A DNA stretch of 64,000 nt from Solenopsis invicta. Taxonomy: Eukaryota > Arthropoda > Insecta > Hymenoptera > Formicidae. Position 1 is the stretch's first letter. Each line of letters opens with the position of its first letter. Of this stretch, positions 37,997-48,344 are shown in pieces. The stretch spans positions 811,001 to 875,000 of the forward strand of contig NC_052666.1 in the NCBI RefSeq assembly GCF_016802725.1, in the 5' to 3' direction. Below the pieces are notes generated by a model. The model worked only from the letters and a program-made list of their open reading frames with translations, was not told where the DNA came from and did no database searches. Both the position numbers and the translations under genes were made by a program.

Positions 37997-39314
37997 CAAG
38001 AAGAAACCTTGTATTGACAGAATCGAGAGGAATATTTGGTCATTTTGATGCAACGATCCGTGAGAACGGGCAAAGCCAGGATCTAAAAAGAAAAAACCTA
38101 ATTTTATCTAAGTCCGACGCCAGTAATAGATAAAATTAATCCTAGACATCGGACAAGAAATTTATAAATTAAGATTTATGGTCCTGGCTTTGCTTGTTCA
38201 GGTGCGCATCCCGAAGAACCCTCGGTAGCGATACAAACGACACGGATTACTAAAGCAAATTAATCCTTCAAAAAGGGAGAGCGATTGGTAAGGAATCCTC
38301 GGAACGATTGGACGATATAATAACCCGCCCCTCTTTAAGAATTAAGATATCTTCAGAACGATTGGGCGATCTAACGATTCGCCCCCCCTTAAAATTAAGG
38401 AAAACTCGGACGAAGACGGAGAATTAACCAATAAAAGATCATTCGACAAGATGATTGACAAAGAGCGTTGGTGAATTAGCCAACAACAAATCAAATTTTC
38501 AGAACAGGACAAAATCTATAAAAATCTCAAATCTCCCACCTAAAATCCCTACTCCACTCACTCGATCAACTTTACGCCCTTTTTCAAGCCCTATAAAATG
38601 TCCAACTTCTTAATAATCATCATCTCTTGGTTCCCTCATGTCTCGAGTCGAAGTTATTGTTGCAAAAATATTCATACAGAGATATCTCAGCATTATAATA
38701 TTAAGGAGTAAATATATCCAAAATAATTAAGAAAATTAATTAAAATGATTTGTTTATAGAGTGTAACATTTTTTTTTCTTTTATCGAATATCAATTCCAT
38801 AATTCGAAAATACTGATTTTGTTAACGAACGCTAGATGCGGTGATGCGGATCAAATTGGCGGAAGTTTTGTATGTATAAATTTCTTGAGCACAGGCTCTA
38901 ACTGAATAAAATTAGCTGAAGCTTAAATCGCTTAAAATAACCCGCGCACGCTCAATTTTTTCCCAGTTTATATACAGAATCTATCCCGATACCCCTTCAT
39001 TCTCCCTTCCAAGCCCATATTCTCCTGTTCCTGCAGATTTCTTTGACCCCCCCTTCCCTTTTGAATTCCATGTCCAGCGTGAAAATTCATAGAGGAAATC
39101 TCTTCCTCTCCTTCATCCACAAATTCTACTCACGTGTAGCATGGAATTCTTAGAAAAAATCGCCTCTCCTCTTTTACCCACTAATTTTGTTCAGCGTGGA
39201 ATTTCTAGAAGAAATAATCACGCCTTCTCTTAAATCCTGACCATGATCCTGACCACCCCTCTGCTACAGAATATGTCCACACACTCTTCTATAATTATTT
39301 CAATACCTCCTATT
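37997..39314 (+). mobile_element. E1 element in U6
   Basis: Carries the U5/U6 markers. A private change near 39262 reads CTCTGCTACAG where the others have CTCTCCTACAG. Confidence 0.65.
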
Positions 39315-39325
39315 AGACATTTATT

Positions 39326-40190
39326 GTTGTACAAGCCGATGGACTCATGCTAGATGACATTGAGGATAGATCGCTAATGCGAAGAGGTAAACAATGTTGG
39401 TACCAACGCAATGATGTTGATTTAATGGCCATCAATGATGGCCTGATGTTAGAAAACTCTGTATATTATCTAATTCAAAAGCACTTCAAGAAAGAAGATT
39501 GTTATGTTCATCTACTAGAAACAGTCCATACAATGAGTGAAAATATATTATCTATACATAGGGAAGTACCCCAACATTGTTCTTTTCCTTTTGACCGAGC
39601 AATTATATATTATGAAAATATTTCCACAGAATATATAGAAAACAATATTAGGCCAATCTTTGGATATGCTGTCAACCAACTTAGGCAAGAAGCCAAATCT
39701 GGCCTTATTTACGATGGACCCTTATAAGTCCATTGTCGAGTATAAAACATCATATTACACTTTTATTTGGCCTGTAACCTCAGCAATGCACTTAGTAAGT
39801 ATAACATTTTTGAATTTAAATATTGAAATTTCGAATTTTCACAAGTTTCGAATCGACGTATTCTTTAACTTATTCTTTGAACTTCGAAACAATAATGCTT
39901 TGATAATAATAATGTAACACATTACTTATTCCACAGGCAGGAATAAAAGACCCTGAAACGTTTGAACGTGCAGAACACATTTTGTTGGAAATAGGGTATT
40001 TATTCCAAATACAAAATGACTATTTGGCTTTCTTTAAAGATTCCAAAACCTTTGGAAGATATACAAGAAGGCAAATATACATAGCTGGTGGTTGAAACTC
40101 TTTAACGCGTCACTTCGAAACAACGTAAAATATTGGAAGTAAATATTATTTGATAGATATTATCGTTGCTGTTATAATATTAATACACTC
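39326..40190 (+). pseudogene. FPPS: FPPS exons 3-6, unit U6 (array edge, diverged)
   Basis: The FPPS part of this last unit is closer to psi1 than the other units are: AAAGAAGATTG near 39490, ATGCTGTC near 39666, and an intact GTAAGT donor after exon 5 near 39795. It still has AT at the exon 4 donor and TAG for Trp in exon 5. Exon 6 differs privately: the second Asp-rich motif reads NDYLAFF, and a 2-bp loss near 40056 shifts the frame. Homology stops in the (CT)n run near 40190, so exon 7 is missing. It looks like an older edge copy that escaped homogenisation. Confidence 0.88.
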
Positions 40191-40235
40191 TCTCTCTCTC
40201 TCCTTTTCGCCGATAATATTTGTATTCTTCAAATG

Positions 40236-40880
40236 GAAAAAGATGGATCATTAACTCCGGTTTTACAAGAAAAAGATGTTATTTTATAAGAAAAAAATGT
40301 TATTTTACAAGAAAAAGAAGCAATGTCTTGTAATGCTACGGACACTTCAGGAAGTGATAGCACTGTTATAATTTCCGAAAACAAACATGGACAGATATTA
40401 TGTCATTCTTAGGAAAATTTTTTTATAAATACCAAAATGTATGACTTTAATTTAACTGTACTATTTGAGTTAGCTTCAATGAGAAAAGCTATTCTTTCTT
40501 TCTATAATAATAACTATTGCTTAAATGACAGCCTTAGAAATAAGCTTGTGGATATAATAATGAGACATTTATTTTCATTTCATTGCCAACATTAAGACAA
40601 CTTAGAACATATCCATTATGTAATAGGTTATAGTGCTTACACAATTAATCTGCAATTAAATAAACTTTTATATTTTTTATACAGTTTGTTTTATTTTGCA
40701 GTCGATTAACTCATAATAATTATCAGTTAATTAGCAACTAGCTTAAATAAAAAACACATTTTTTAATGAATCTTCAACGATTTATTATATTCCTGCAATA
40801 CGAAAACAAGATTTTTCAAATGGAAAAAGTATTCTAACTAAAGGAAAATTAATTGATAAAGCTAAAAATTTGATTCTCCG
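40236..40880 (+). pseudogene. Decayed coding remnant of unknown family
   Basis: One plus-strand frame from ATG at about 40234 reads protein-like sequence (MEKDGSLTPVLQEKDVIL, later NDSLRNKLVDIIMRHLFSF) broken by three stops (TAA, TAG, TAA). After a gap of about 170 bp, a piece at about 40765-40880 reads YYIPAIRKQDFSNGKSILTK. The order resembles a family of uncharacterised insect proteins often tied to transposons, but I cannot name it. Confidence 0.4.
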
Positions 40881-40885
40881 TATGC

Positions 40886-41005
40886 GTACATCCTGGCTGC
40901 TAAATTGTTTATAAACTGATTTTATTTTTTTTTTTTTATAAAAAATGAGTGCCGTCCCTGTGCGCATGCGTACGTCGTGGCTGTTAAATTGTTTAAAAAC
41001 AATTT
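40886..41005. repeat. Short direct duplication
   Basis: GCGTACATCCTGGCTGCTAA at about 40884 and GCGTACGTCGTGGCTGTTAA at about 40967 head two copies that both continue into ATTGTTTA(T/A)AAAC. Confidence 0.6.
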
Positions 41006-41059
41006 TAGAAAAATTAGAAAAATCCCAAAAAGTTCCATCCAATAAAGTCTCCATCTCAC

Positions 41060-41110
41060 CCATTTGAACATTTCCACGCCCTTTTCCTAAGCCGTATAAA
41101 ATATGCAACT
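41060..41110 (+). promoter_or_regulatory. TATA-type core promoter shared with E1 and E2
   Basis: The stretch from CCACGCCCTTTTCC through AAGCCGTATAAAATATGCAA matches the E1 (about 18888-18918) and E2 (about 21588-21620) promoters in order and spacing. It lies about 290 bp upstream of the ATG at 41388. Confidence 0.6.
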
Positions 41111-41387
41111 TCCGAACACTTTAGCATTCGCGGTGGCATTCGCAGTCTCATTAGCAATCGCATTTTGCAGTCGCGTTTTTTGCATCATTACCTAACAAGT
41201 TAGAAGCTGTGCGGGTGTTTTATTTTTTAAAAGAAAACGATCTGTGCTCAAGAACTTCATCCGAGCAGCACCACCAATTGAGCCGACAGCCGCGCTTTAT
41301 TCCGTAGTCTCCTTCTTCATCTAATCAACAAGTAAGTCTTCCATTCTTCATTCTCTGGCTCCCTTGAAATTAAAAATTAATAATCGA

Positions 41388-42062
41388 ATGCGGTCGATAG
41401 TGGTCAACGGGAAACGTTCCACTATCGGTCGCCGGGCCGCGAGGCGTCTTCGCCGCGAGCGAGTCAGACGAGCGCGGATACTCCTCAACCAAGCGTACGA
41501 GGAGTACCTCTGGGAATTAAGATGCGACTCCTTGGAACGGGAGACCGCTTCTCAAGAAGAACACCGCTCCCGAAGAAGCGGAAGATTCGCGAGATCCCGA
41601 ATCCCTTTCTCCCATCTCTCCCGAGGCTCCCGAACTCCTCCGGAGCTCCGACCCGAGTCCCCCGCAGTCTCCGCCTTGCTCACTTACAAGATAGCCCCCG
41701 ATTCTCCTCCCGAAATTATTTTTAGTATCTCCTACTCCCCTGTTCCCTTCGATCTTCCTGCATCAAACCCCCCTCCTTCTCCAGCGTGCTCCACATCCAG
41801 TGTGGAGTTCTTAGAAGAAGTCGAGCTCCCGCCTCGTCGCCCGCGGTATTACTACTTCAATGGACTTCAAAGCTCCATTGAGGAAATAATACAGCAATTT
41901 CCTTTAAAATCCATACCTGACTCCCTGTCTAATTTTTGCCTACATTTTCACCTGGACCTAGATGCCCTACATTCAATAATTACAGCCCTAAATCCCCATG
42001 ACCGGATCCCTGTCTTCCTCCCTGACGACCCCTACCAGTATTATCCCCATAGACTTTTTTAA
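41388..42062 (+). CDS. Uncharacterised 224-aa Arg-rich protein of the E-element family
   Basis: An open frame from ATG 41388 (an upstream in-frame TTG at 41364 is a less likely start) to TAA 42060. GC content is clearly above the surroundings. The N-terminus is strongly basic (residues about 10-35, with GRRAARRLRRERVRRAR), the middle is Ser/Pro-rich, and an acidic SSVEFLEEVE follows near residue 143. The end is Tyr/Pro-rich (DDPYQYYPH). No signal peptide or membrane segment. A degenerate version of the same sequence lies in E1 of every array unit. The basic start would suit nucleic-acid binding, as in a gag-like or ORF1-like protein, but no motif proves it. A plain host gene is not excluded. 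Confidence 0.5.
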   Translation: MRSIVVNGKRSTIGRRAARRLRRERVRRARILLNQAYEEYLWELRCDSLERETASQEEHRSRRSGRFARSRIPFSHLSRGSRTPPELRPESPAVSALLTYKIAPDSPPEIIFSISYSPVPFDLPASNPPPSPACSTSSVEFLEEVELPPRRPRYYYFNGLQSSIEEIIQQFPLKSIPDSLSNFCLHFHLDLDALHSIITALNPHDRIPVFLPDDPYQYYPHRLF

Positions 42063-42489
42063 TAATTTCTTTCCTCAATCAACAGTCTCTGTCACCGAAA
42101 TTGACTAATTTTATCTCCTCCTGTAATACAATAACGCGTACAATTTAAATTTCCTAAATTATTTGTTAATTTCGTATAACTTTATAAATCAATTATTCAC
42201 TAACTCTTAATATAAATATTACACACAATATTTCGAATATACTAACTTCTTTTAATAATAAGTAATGTACACTAATTTTAAATTTTTAAATGGACATAAT
42301 TGCTTGCGTTCTTGATCACCACAACTAACCATGTATTACTCTGTAATTCTCAGTGTTTTCCAAACAATCTCAATAATAATAATGTTTATAATTTAATTTT
42401 TCTTAGTTAACTTCTTAATATTTCCTATCAATATTAAACAATGTACTTTACCTTTTAATTTATTAAATTGTTTTATATCCTACGTATAA

Positions 42490-42962
42490 CCACCGACAAG
42501 AGACTATTAAAGACCGTCAACCCTTGGTAAATTTTTGGGGTCGTCACTGGGGCCTAAGGGGCCCGGCGGTAATTGAAGAGCGATGACGTTATCGACTATA
42601 TGATTGTTAATACAAATATTTGAGTGATACCTTATTAAAATCTTGTTTTATTATATAAATACTTCATTAGCAAGTATGCATACTTATATTTAATAACATT
42701 ATTGTATATTGCTTTAAAATTGTAATTCTTTTTGATCAATTATTATCTCTGTCGATAATCAAACTTGGATGTTAACATCAAAACTGCAATTTTTAATAAA
42801 AATCGAGAATTTTCAGGTTACAAATACATGAGCATATCTATGAAACTTCAGGATAATAATAAATTATAAAATTAGTACTGTATTGTCAGTTTATCATTAA
42901 AAATTTAATAGTCACACAAACTCCCGTAAGATTAGTGGTCTTTAATAGTTTCTCGTCGGTGG
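42490..42962. mobile_element. 473-bp MITE with 5-bp target duplication
   Basis: Ends are CCACCGACAAGAGACTATTA and, inverted, CCACCGACGAGAAACTATTA, continuing as AAGACC, flanked by TATAA on both sides (42485-42489, 42963-42967). No ORF inside. The duplication could also be read as TA. Confidence 0.85.
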
Positions 42963-43199
42963 TATAATCAACTGATCATGTATTCTAATTTAATTTCTCT
43001 AATTAACAATGACCGCCAAATCACTTGTATTTCTTTTATTTTTATATAACGGAAAATGCGGTGTATTATATTCTAATTCTTTCAAATAACTTGGTATAAC
43101 AATGGTGTATCGAAACTTTAATTGTCAAAATAAATGTTATTTTTTATTTTAAAAAAAAACTTCAATATAAATAATTCTTTTAATTAACCCATCTCGTCA

Positions 43200-43480
43200 C
43201 CCTTCCTCCTAAAGAAAAGATCGCACTCGCTCCGATCACGAGTCGGAGATTATAGAGATTGAATTCTTTGACTCTAATTAGGACCAACGATCGCACGATT
43301 CTGAAAAGGCGTTAAAGCGTGTCATTACACGCTGACGCATAATTTCGGAATCATCAAAGTGCGTTTGGCTCGTGCCGCACATCCCACTAGTGTGGTCACG
43401 AGAATAAAAGAGTTTTTGTTGCATCCTTCCCTGCCTCCTTCAAATCCCAGGCATCTTTTCGAGAGATAGCTTTCCTTTCC
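43200..43480. other. GC-richer segment, unassigned
   Basis: Composition differs from the flanks and it abuts the non-LTR fragment. No frame is convincing; it may be upstream sequence of the same decayed element. Confidence 0.3.
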
Positions 43481-43935
43481 TTAAGGCTGGCTGTAGCATC
43501 CAGCTGGGACCAGACCAAAAAGTTCATTACATACTCGCCGCAAAGAACAAGGGCTCTGTACTGTACCTGGACAAAGGGGATCTAACCACCCTGGTAGGCC
43601 TTCTCTTTGGACACTGCCAACTCAGATACCACCTCAGCCTAATTGGCAAAACTGAGGATGATGGCTGCCGCTTCGGATCGAGACGGCCGAAACAGCCTCG
43701 CATGGAGACGGCCGAAACAGCTGAGCACATTATGTGTACTGGTCCGGCTGTCGGCTATCTTAGACAGAAATTCCTTGGGTGCTTATCACCCCCGATCAAA
43801 TTAGGGAGATCGATCCCTGACAGATCATTGGGTTCTTCAAAAGCTTCGATCTGGCGCTCATCTAAGCATGGTCACAATAGACCTTTTCAGGTCGCAATTA
43901 CGTACTGGTGTTTGTCCGCTACGGCCCTCCTCACC

Positions 43936-43998
<63 letters not shown>

Positions 43999-44000
43999 GT
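43481..44000 (+). mobile_element. 3' end of a non-LTR retrotransposon with (ATT)n tail
   Basis: The frame reading LYLDKGDLTTLVGLLFGHCQ, then LRYHLSLIGKTEDDGCRF and ETAEHIMC near 43720, matches the C-terminal region after reverse transcriptase in R1/I-type elements, with its Cys/His block. The copy ends in about 20 ATT repeats (43938-43998), as such elements do. A 17-bp phrase GAGACGGCCGAAACAGC occurs twice, 25 bp apart (43680 and 43705), a local duplication that disturbs the Cys block. The 5' part is missing (5' truncation). The poly-Tyr end of the ORF at 43702-44010 is the tail being read as protein. Confidence 0.7.
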
Positions 44001-44680
44001 GTACGTATAATTATACATAAATTTCTCATTATATATACTTATAAATACTTATAATGATTTATACACGATTATATAACATCGCATAGCTCATATATTTTAA
44101 ATTTATATAATTAAATTGAATTTTAGTAGGTGACAGCATCGGTTATTTTAAGCAAAAAGAAAAAGAACGTTTATATACACATGTATCTTATTTCCAATAA
44201 TTTCTGAAATAGTTTCAATTTGATAATGTCATTAATTGGTCACCAAGATCACGGACCTTAATCCCCGTTGTATTTTTATTTATAAAATTGAATGAAAAGT
44301 GAAATGTATAAAAAATTATTTTTCTCTTGAAATATAAAATCTTTATTTCTAATAAGAGACTCTTAGACATTTACTTTTGGTAGTTTACTCTCAAACTCAT
44401 TCAAACTTTTCAGTGCCAAATATCTTTTTGTATCATTCTGTTCGTTACCGGGTGCCTCGCTTTTTAAATTCCGAAGTAATATGAATTGTGTGCATGTGCG
44501 TATGCGTATGTGTTGTATATATATTTCTATACACTTACTTTGTTATAATTTTTTCACTTATATTTCAATTAATGAAAACTATCGGCAATTTGTACATATT
44601 TTATTTAAATTTCAATTTATTAAATTCAATAAATTTATTATTAAATCTTTTTTATTATAATTAAAATATAATTTATTTAG
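44001..44680. other. AT-rich intergenic DNA
   Basis: No ORF, repeat end or RNA gene recognised. Confidence 0.4.
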
Positions 44681-44702
44681 ACACGAGGTCGAATAATTGC
44701 TT

Positions 44703-44860
44703 ACGATTTCCGCGGTGTTGGTAAAACCCACGAAGTTTGCTAAATCCTTCTTTCCGCCGCTCATCGACCTGACAGGTAATCGTATCCGCGATCTTTTCCA
44801 CACATCCTCGCAAACTTTATGAAAATTAACCGCGTAGTCTGTCGTAACATCCATCTCCAT
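44703..44860 (-). CDS. Candidate isolated exon, hypothetical
   Basis: On the minus strand ATG 44860 opens about 52 codons of higher GC than the flanks (starts MEMDVTTDYAVNFHKVCEDV, later RSMSGGKKDLANFVGF), followed by a GTAAGC donor-like site near 44702. No family recognised and no partner exon found to the left. It could be a 5' coding exon or a relic. Confidence 0.25.
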
Positions 44861-45421
44861 GTGTCACTGTAATTTAAATAAATTATAAATATGTTATTAT
44901 TTTATACATGTAATAAATATACATGTAATAAAATATTTAATATTTTTATAAATATAAATGTTTTATAAAAATATTATTCTAACGTATAATAAAATATTTA
45001 ATATTTCTATAAGTGAATGATTTATAAATATTTTTCAAATATATAATAAAATAAATTTAATATTTATTTGAGTGTAAATGAATTTTTTTTCAATAATTTT
45101 TTTAGTATCTACAAATTTATGTTTATAAACAAATAATACTTAAGGATTTAGATTAAATGTATTTTTATAATATATCTTATTTATTATTAATATAAATTAA
45201 TGAAACTAAATAACTAAATAACTTGACTTCTTTTATTGATAAAAATTCAATTTTTTAATTAAAAAAATTTTTCCATTATTTACATATATTTTTGCTAACT
45301 ATAAATAATTTTCAATAAAATAAAGCTGAAGCTGGCAGTCAGACCTAAAAGCCACGGTAGCCAGGAGCAAATAGGGTGCTGAGTGCCCCTGAAATTAAAA
45401 AACGTTAAAATGCACCTACAT

Positions 45422-45780
45422 CGTACGAATACGCGTAGAGACATGAAAAAAATCACAGATACTCTCGAAGGAGAGTACAAAACGAGGCCAATGTGATTTG
45501 CTCGGAGATTACAAAAGGATGGCAAGGTGCTCTTCCCGGAGACGGCATTCATTTTTCATTAAAAAAATAAAAATTATTTTTAAACAATTTAGCTAATAAG
45601 TCATACGCATACGCGTAGAGACATGAAAAAAATTACAGATACACTCGAAGGAGAGTACAAAACGATGGCAAGGTGCTCTTCCCGAGGACGACACTCATTT
45701 TTCATTAAAAAAATAAAATCTGTTTATAAACAATTTAGCAGCTAAATCATACGCATACGCGTAGGGATTTGAAAAAATCT
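45422..45780. repeat. Tandem repeat, about 2.2 copies of a 147-180-bp unit
   Basis: ATACGCGTAGAGACATGAAA recurs at about 45428 and 45608, and a changed form (ATACGCGTAGGGATTTGAAA) at about 45756. The first unit has about 35 bp more, between two copies of a GATGGCAAGGTGCTCTTCCC context. Confidence 0.8.
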
Positions 45781-45860
45781 TCTACTTTTTTCTATTTTTT
45801 AGTATTTTTTAAATTAAAATGTTAGTTATTTAATAAATTATTTTTTAATTATTTATTCTA

Positions 45861-46302
45861 AATCTATAAAATTTTAATTTATATAAGTAAGCTAAATAAA
45901 ACTTTTAGGTTCATACTTTAACTATATAGAGTACTACACACATATTTTTATACGCGCCATTCGTATTACGCTTATATCGAGATCAAAATAAATTGTTGTG
46001 ACCAATAGTTATTATATAACACTTTTTAATATATAATTTGTACAAAGTGATTTAAACAAAATAGCCAAAGTCATTTCAGAACGAATTCTTTAGATATTTT
46101 CCTCTGAAACTGATTCGAATGTGAGGAAGAGGCGAAGCAAATAATAACGGATCTTTTTCTCTTTTTTGTGCAAGCTGGTTTCAGGTTTTTAAGATATGAT
46201 TTTTCACTAGAAAAGTACTTTCTACCTTGAAATATAAGAAAAACTTAATTAGAGATAGTAATATAATTAAGTCATGTATAAGATGCCTAATCAGTGGTTA
46301 GA
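45861..46302. repeat. Copy B, left segment (pairs with 48611-49052)
   Basis: Strong direct similarity over about 440 bp, including CGCCATTCGTATTACGCTTA and TTTCAGGTTTTTAAGATATG in both. Followed in each copy by the G-rich block and the 1.05-kb repeat, so the two form one larger duplicated segment. A further roughly 350 bp (46303-46655) is present only here. Confidence 0.8.
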
Positions 46303-46781
46303 ATGGAAAAAATGTTTTTATATTTTCCATTATAATTCAACATAACTGAGAAATACGTTAAAATGTTCTGAAGCAAAAATGAAGGGAATTAAATTATCTG
46401 AATGAAACTTTCCAACGGCATCTTTGGTTTTATGATCGGATTTTATTTGCGTCTTTATATAGAGCAAAAACTGTAAATATGTCCGACTTACTCCACTCTC
46501 CCCCATATTATGTGTATAAAAAATACAAATTTACTTACTCCCAATCCAAAAATAACAGAAAATACAGCAACCTAACACCACAGTATAACTTTTACTTATA
46601 TTGTGCTCACACTCAATAGCTCACAGAACATCTAGTATAGCAAAAGAATGTGCCTTCTTTCTTGGTAACGGGATTTATATAACAAGCCACGCCCGTGATA
46701 GGGGGGGGGAGTGGGATTGCAGATAACTGGTAGTGGTTCGTCGACGAGGGTTGCAAGGGGGGAGGGGGCTGGAGCTCAGTA

Positions 46782-46921
46782 GGCCTATTCTGTAACTTCT
46801 GTTCTTAGCGACAATTCGGTATCGTTACAGCGTCGCTGCGCAGCTTTTCTACCATATATAATATCTGCGCAACGACGCTGTAACGGTATTGAATTGTCGT
46901 TACGAAATTAGAGAATAGATC
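46782..46921. mobile_element. 140-bp foldback MITE with TA duplication
   Basis: Nearly all of it is one hairpin: GCGACAATTCGGTATCGTTA at about 46808 pairs with the inverted copy ending near 46902, and the outer ends (GGCCTATTCT, GATCTATTCT) also pair. TA flanks both sides (46780-46781, 46922-46923). Copy A lacks it. Confidence 0.8.
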
Positions 46922-46960
46922 TACGAGGAATGTTATGCAGTGGACGGGGAACCACTCTTA

Positions 46961-47013
<53 letters not shown>

Positions 47014-47079
47014 TATGGTTTTCTATTGATTTAATCAAATAATTTTATATCAAACTATTAGTTTTATATGAATTTTATA

Positions 47080-47354
47080 TGTTGTATGTTGTATGTACTC
47101 GACGATACGAGCACACACTTCACTCGCGCTGGCACACTTGAACGCGCGACATGAAATGAATAAACACTCTTTATGAAAAGAACACATGCTTTTATCGTGG
47201 AACTTTACATAATAAAATCGTAGCGGAATTATTCAGAATTTCTCTTGACGGCTCCGCGTTTTGAAAACAAAACAAAAACCGGCCGCGCTTCTTCTGTCAG
47301 ATCGCTAGATCTTCCTTCGGCCAGCTTTTCAAGCTCGGCCAAACCGGCATAACA
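47080..47354. mobile_element. Probable solo LTR, about 275 bp
   Basis: Present in copy B and absent from copies A and C, where the sequence reads straight through TTTTATATTAATTTTATATC. It starts TGTTGTATG, ends GGCATAACA (TG...CA), and is flanked by ATA or ATAT. No ORF. TGTTG/AACA ends would suit a BEL/Pao-type LTR; that class is inference. Confidence 0.6.
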
Positions 47355-47442
47355 ATATTAATTTTATATCAATTTTTTGAAATTAGTTTAATAATTGTTT
47401 GGGAAACGTAACGCGTTCTCTCTCTTCCACCCATTGCTTTGC

Positions 47443-48290
47443 GCGCTCTGGCTAACAATAAGGGTTTAGGAAAGAAGAACCTATTTCGTGAACGGCCTTC
47501 TCTACGCTGTATTATAATGACGAAACGGCCTGAGTTACTCGCAAGTGGTCTTCAGGAAGGCGAGCAGGTAAACAAAAACGCCCCTAAATCAGCTCGTTCC
47601 TACGCAACGTCGAACAAAACTTTACAAAAAGTTTTTCCGTTCCACGAACTGCTCCGTTGCACGAATAGCACACCACAAGTTATAAAAAATTCGTGGACAA
47701 AATCTGACTTCAAGCGACTTCTTTACAAGCATCTGCTCCGCGGTGATTAACAGACTTTTTAGTCGACCCCGAGGGTGGGAAAATCGATAAATGGTTTATT
47801 TTTATTAAGTTATTAATTTATTAATTCAGGGATTAACTTTTTATGTCTCATTGTAAGTATAGATGTTAATTCGATGTTAACGACAATTTACGTTATACAG
47901 ATATGTATCGTAATATAAGATGAAATTAAGTAGAAAAAAAACGATTTGTAAGATGAAGTTAAGTAGAGAAAAAGACGGATTGAACATTGGATACTATGAC
48001 TATTCGAATTCCAGCACCCGACTACTGAGATTTGACCGTTTATATCCATTCGAATACTGCGTCGTAGAACACGTTCTATTTTCTACCTGAAGTTGAAGTT
48101 CTGTCAATCGTGTATTCACTGCATATCAAGATAAATAGAGGCAGTAGAATGCAGTAGAGAAGGAACGCGGGATCAGTGGCGGAAGTAGACGAGAAGAATA
48201 GATAAGTTGAGGCCTCAAGGAAAGCTCTTAAAAAACCGAAACATAAGAGAAAATAAATTCTTCGCCTGGCAATAAAGAAAACTGATGCTT
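47443..48290. other. Unassigned intergenic DNA
   Basis: A GC-richer block at 47443-47770 holds a 103-codon ORF (47439-47750) with no recognisable similarity; it may be transposon-derived. The rest shows nothing. Confidence 0.3.
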
Positions 48291-48344
48291 TTCTCGATTC
48301 TTTCTTAATTATGATCTCTCTTCACGTTTCCCACATTAGTATAG

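Larger units (their letters stand above)
18157..40195. repeat. Tandem array, about 5.6 copies of a 3,937-bp composite unit
   Basis: Unit starts, set at the AAGAAGAAAYCTTGTATTG phrase: about 18306 (U1), 22248 (U2), 26185 (U3), 30122 (U4), 34059 (U5), 37997 (U6, partial to about 40195). Spacing is 3,937 bp except U1 (6-bp extra block near 18422, one C fewer in a poly-C run) and U5 (one extra C near 34445). Units are nearly identical over kilobases, introns and microsatellite included. Order inside a unit: E1, FPPS exons 3-7, E3/E2, FPPS exon 1 remnant, AT-rich spacer. All copies share the same direction. The near identity points to recent amplification or ongoing homogenisation. Confidence 0.97.
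46656..47442. repeat. Copy B, right segment, with two nested insertions
   Basis: Matches copy C from TTGGTAACGGGATTTATA to CACCCATTGCTTT and copy A over its later part. It is interrupted by a MITE (46782-46921) and a probable solo LTR (47080-47354), and contains a long (CT)n run (46964-47007). Confidence 0.75.

Noticed and set aside
18157..40195. CRISPR-like or LTR-retrotransposon interpretation of the long direct repeats
   Set aside because: The unit is 3.9 kb and contains gene exons and introns; there are no spacers, no gag-pol between copies and no single pair of LTRs.
40785..41108. 107-codon minus-strand ORF
   Set aside because: Antisense of a decayed plus-strand remnant and the E-family promoter; no family signature.
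43702..44010. ORF ending in poly-Tyr
   Set aside because: The Tyr run is the (ATT)n tail of a retrotransposon; only the first part is a relic of real coding sequence.
45295..45552. 85-codon minus-strand ORF
   Set aside because: Lies in the tandem repeat; the second repeat copy does not keep the frame.
47439..47750. 103-codon ORF as a host gene
   Set aside because: Begins inside a dispersed repeat and shows no similarity; kept only as part of an unassigned stretch.
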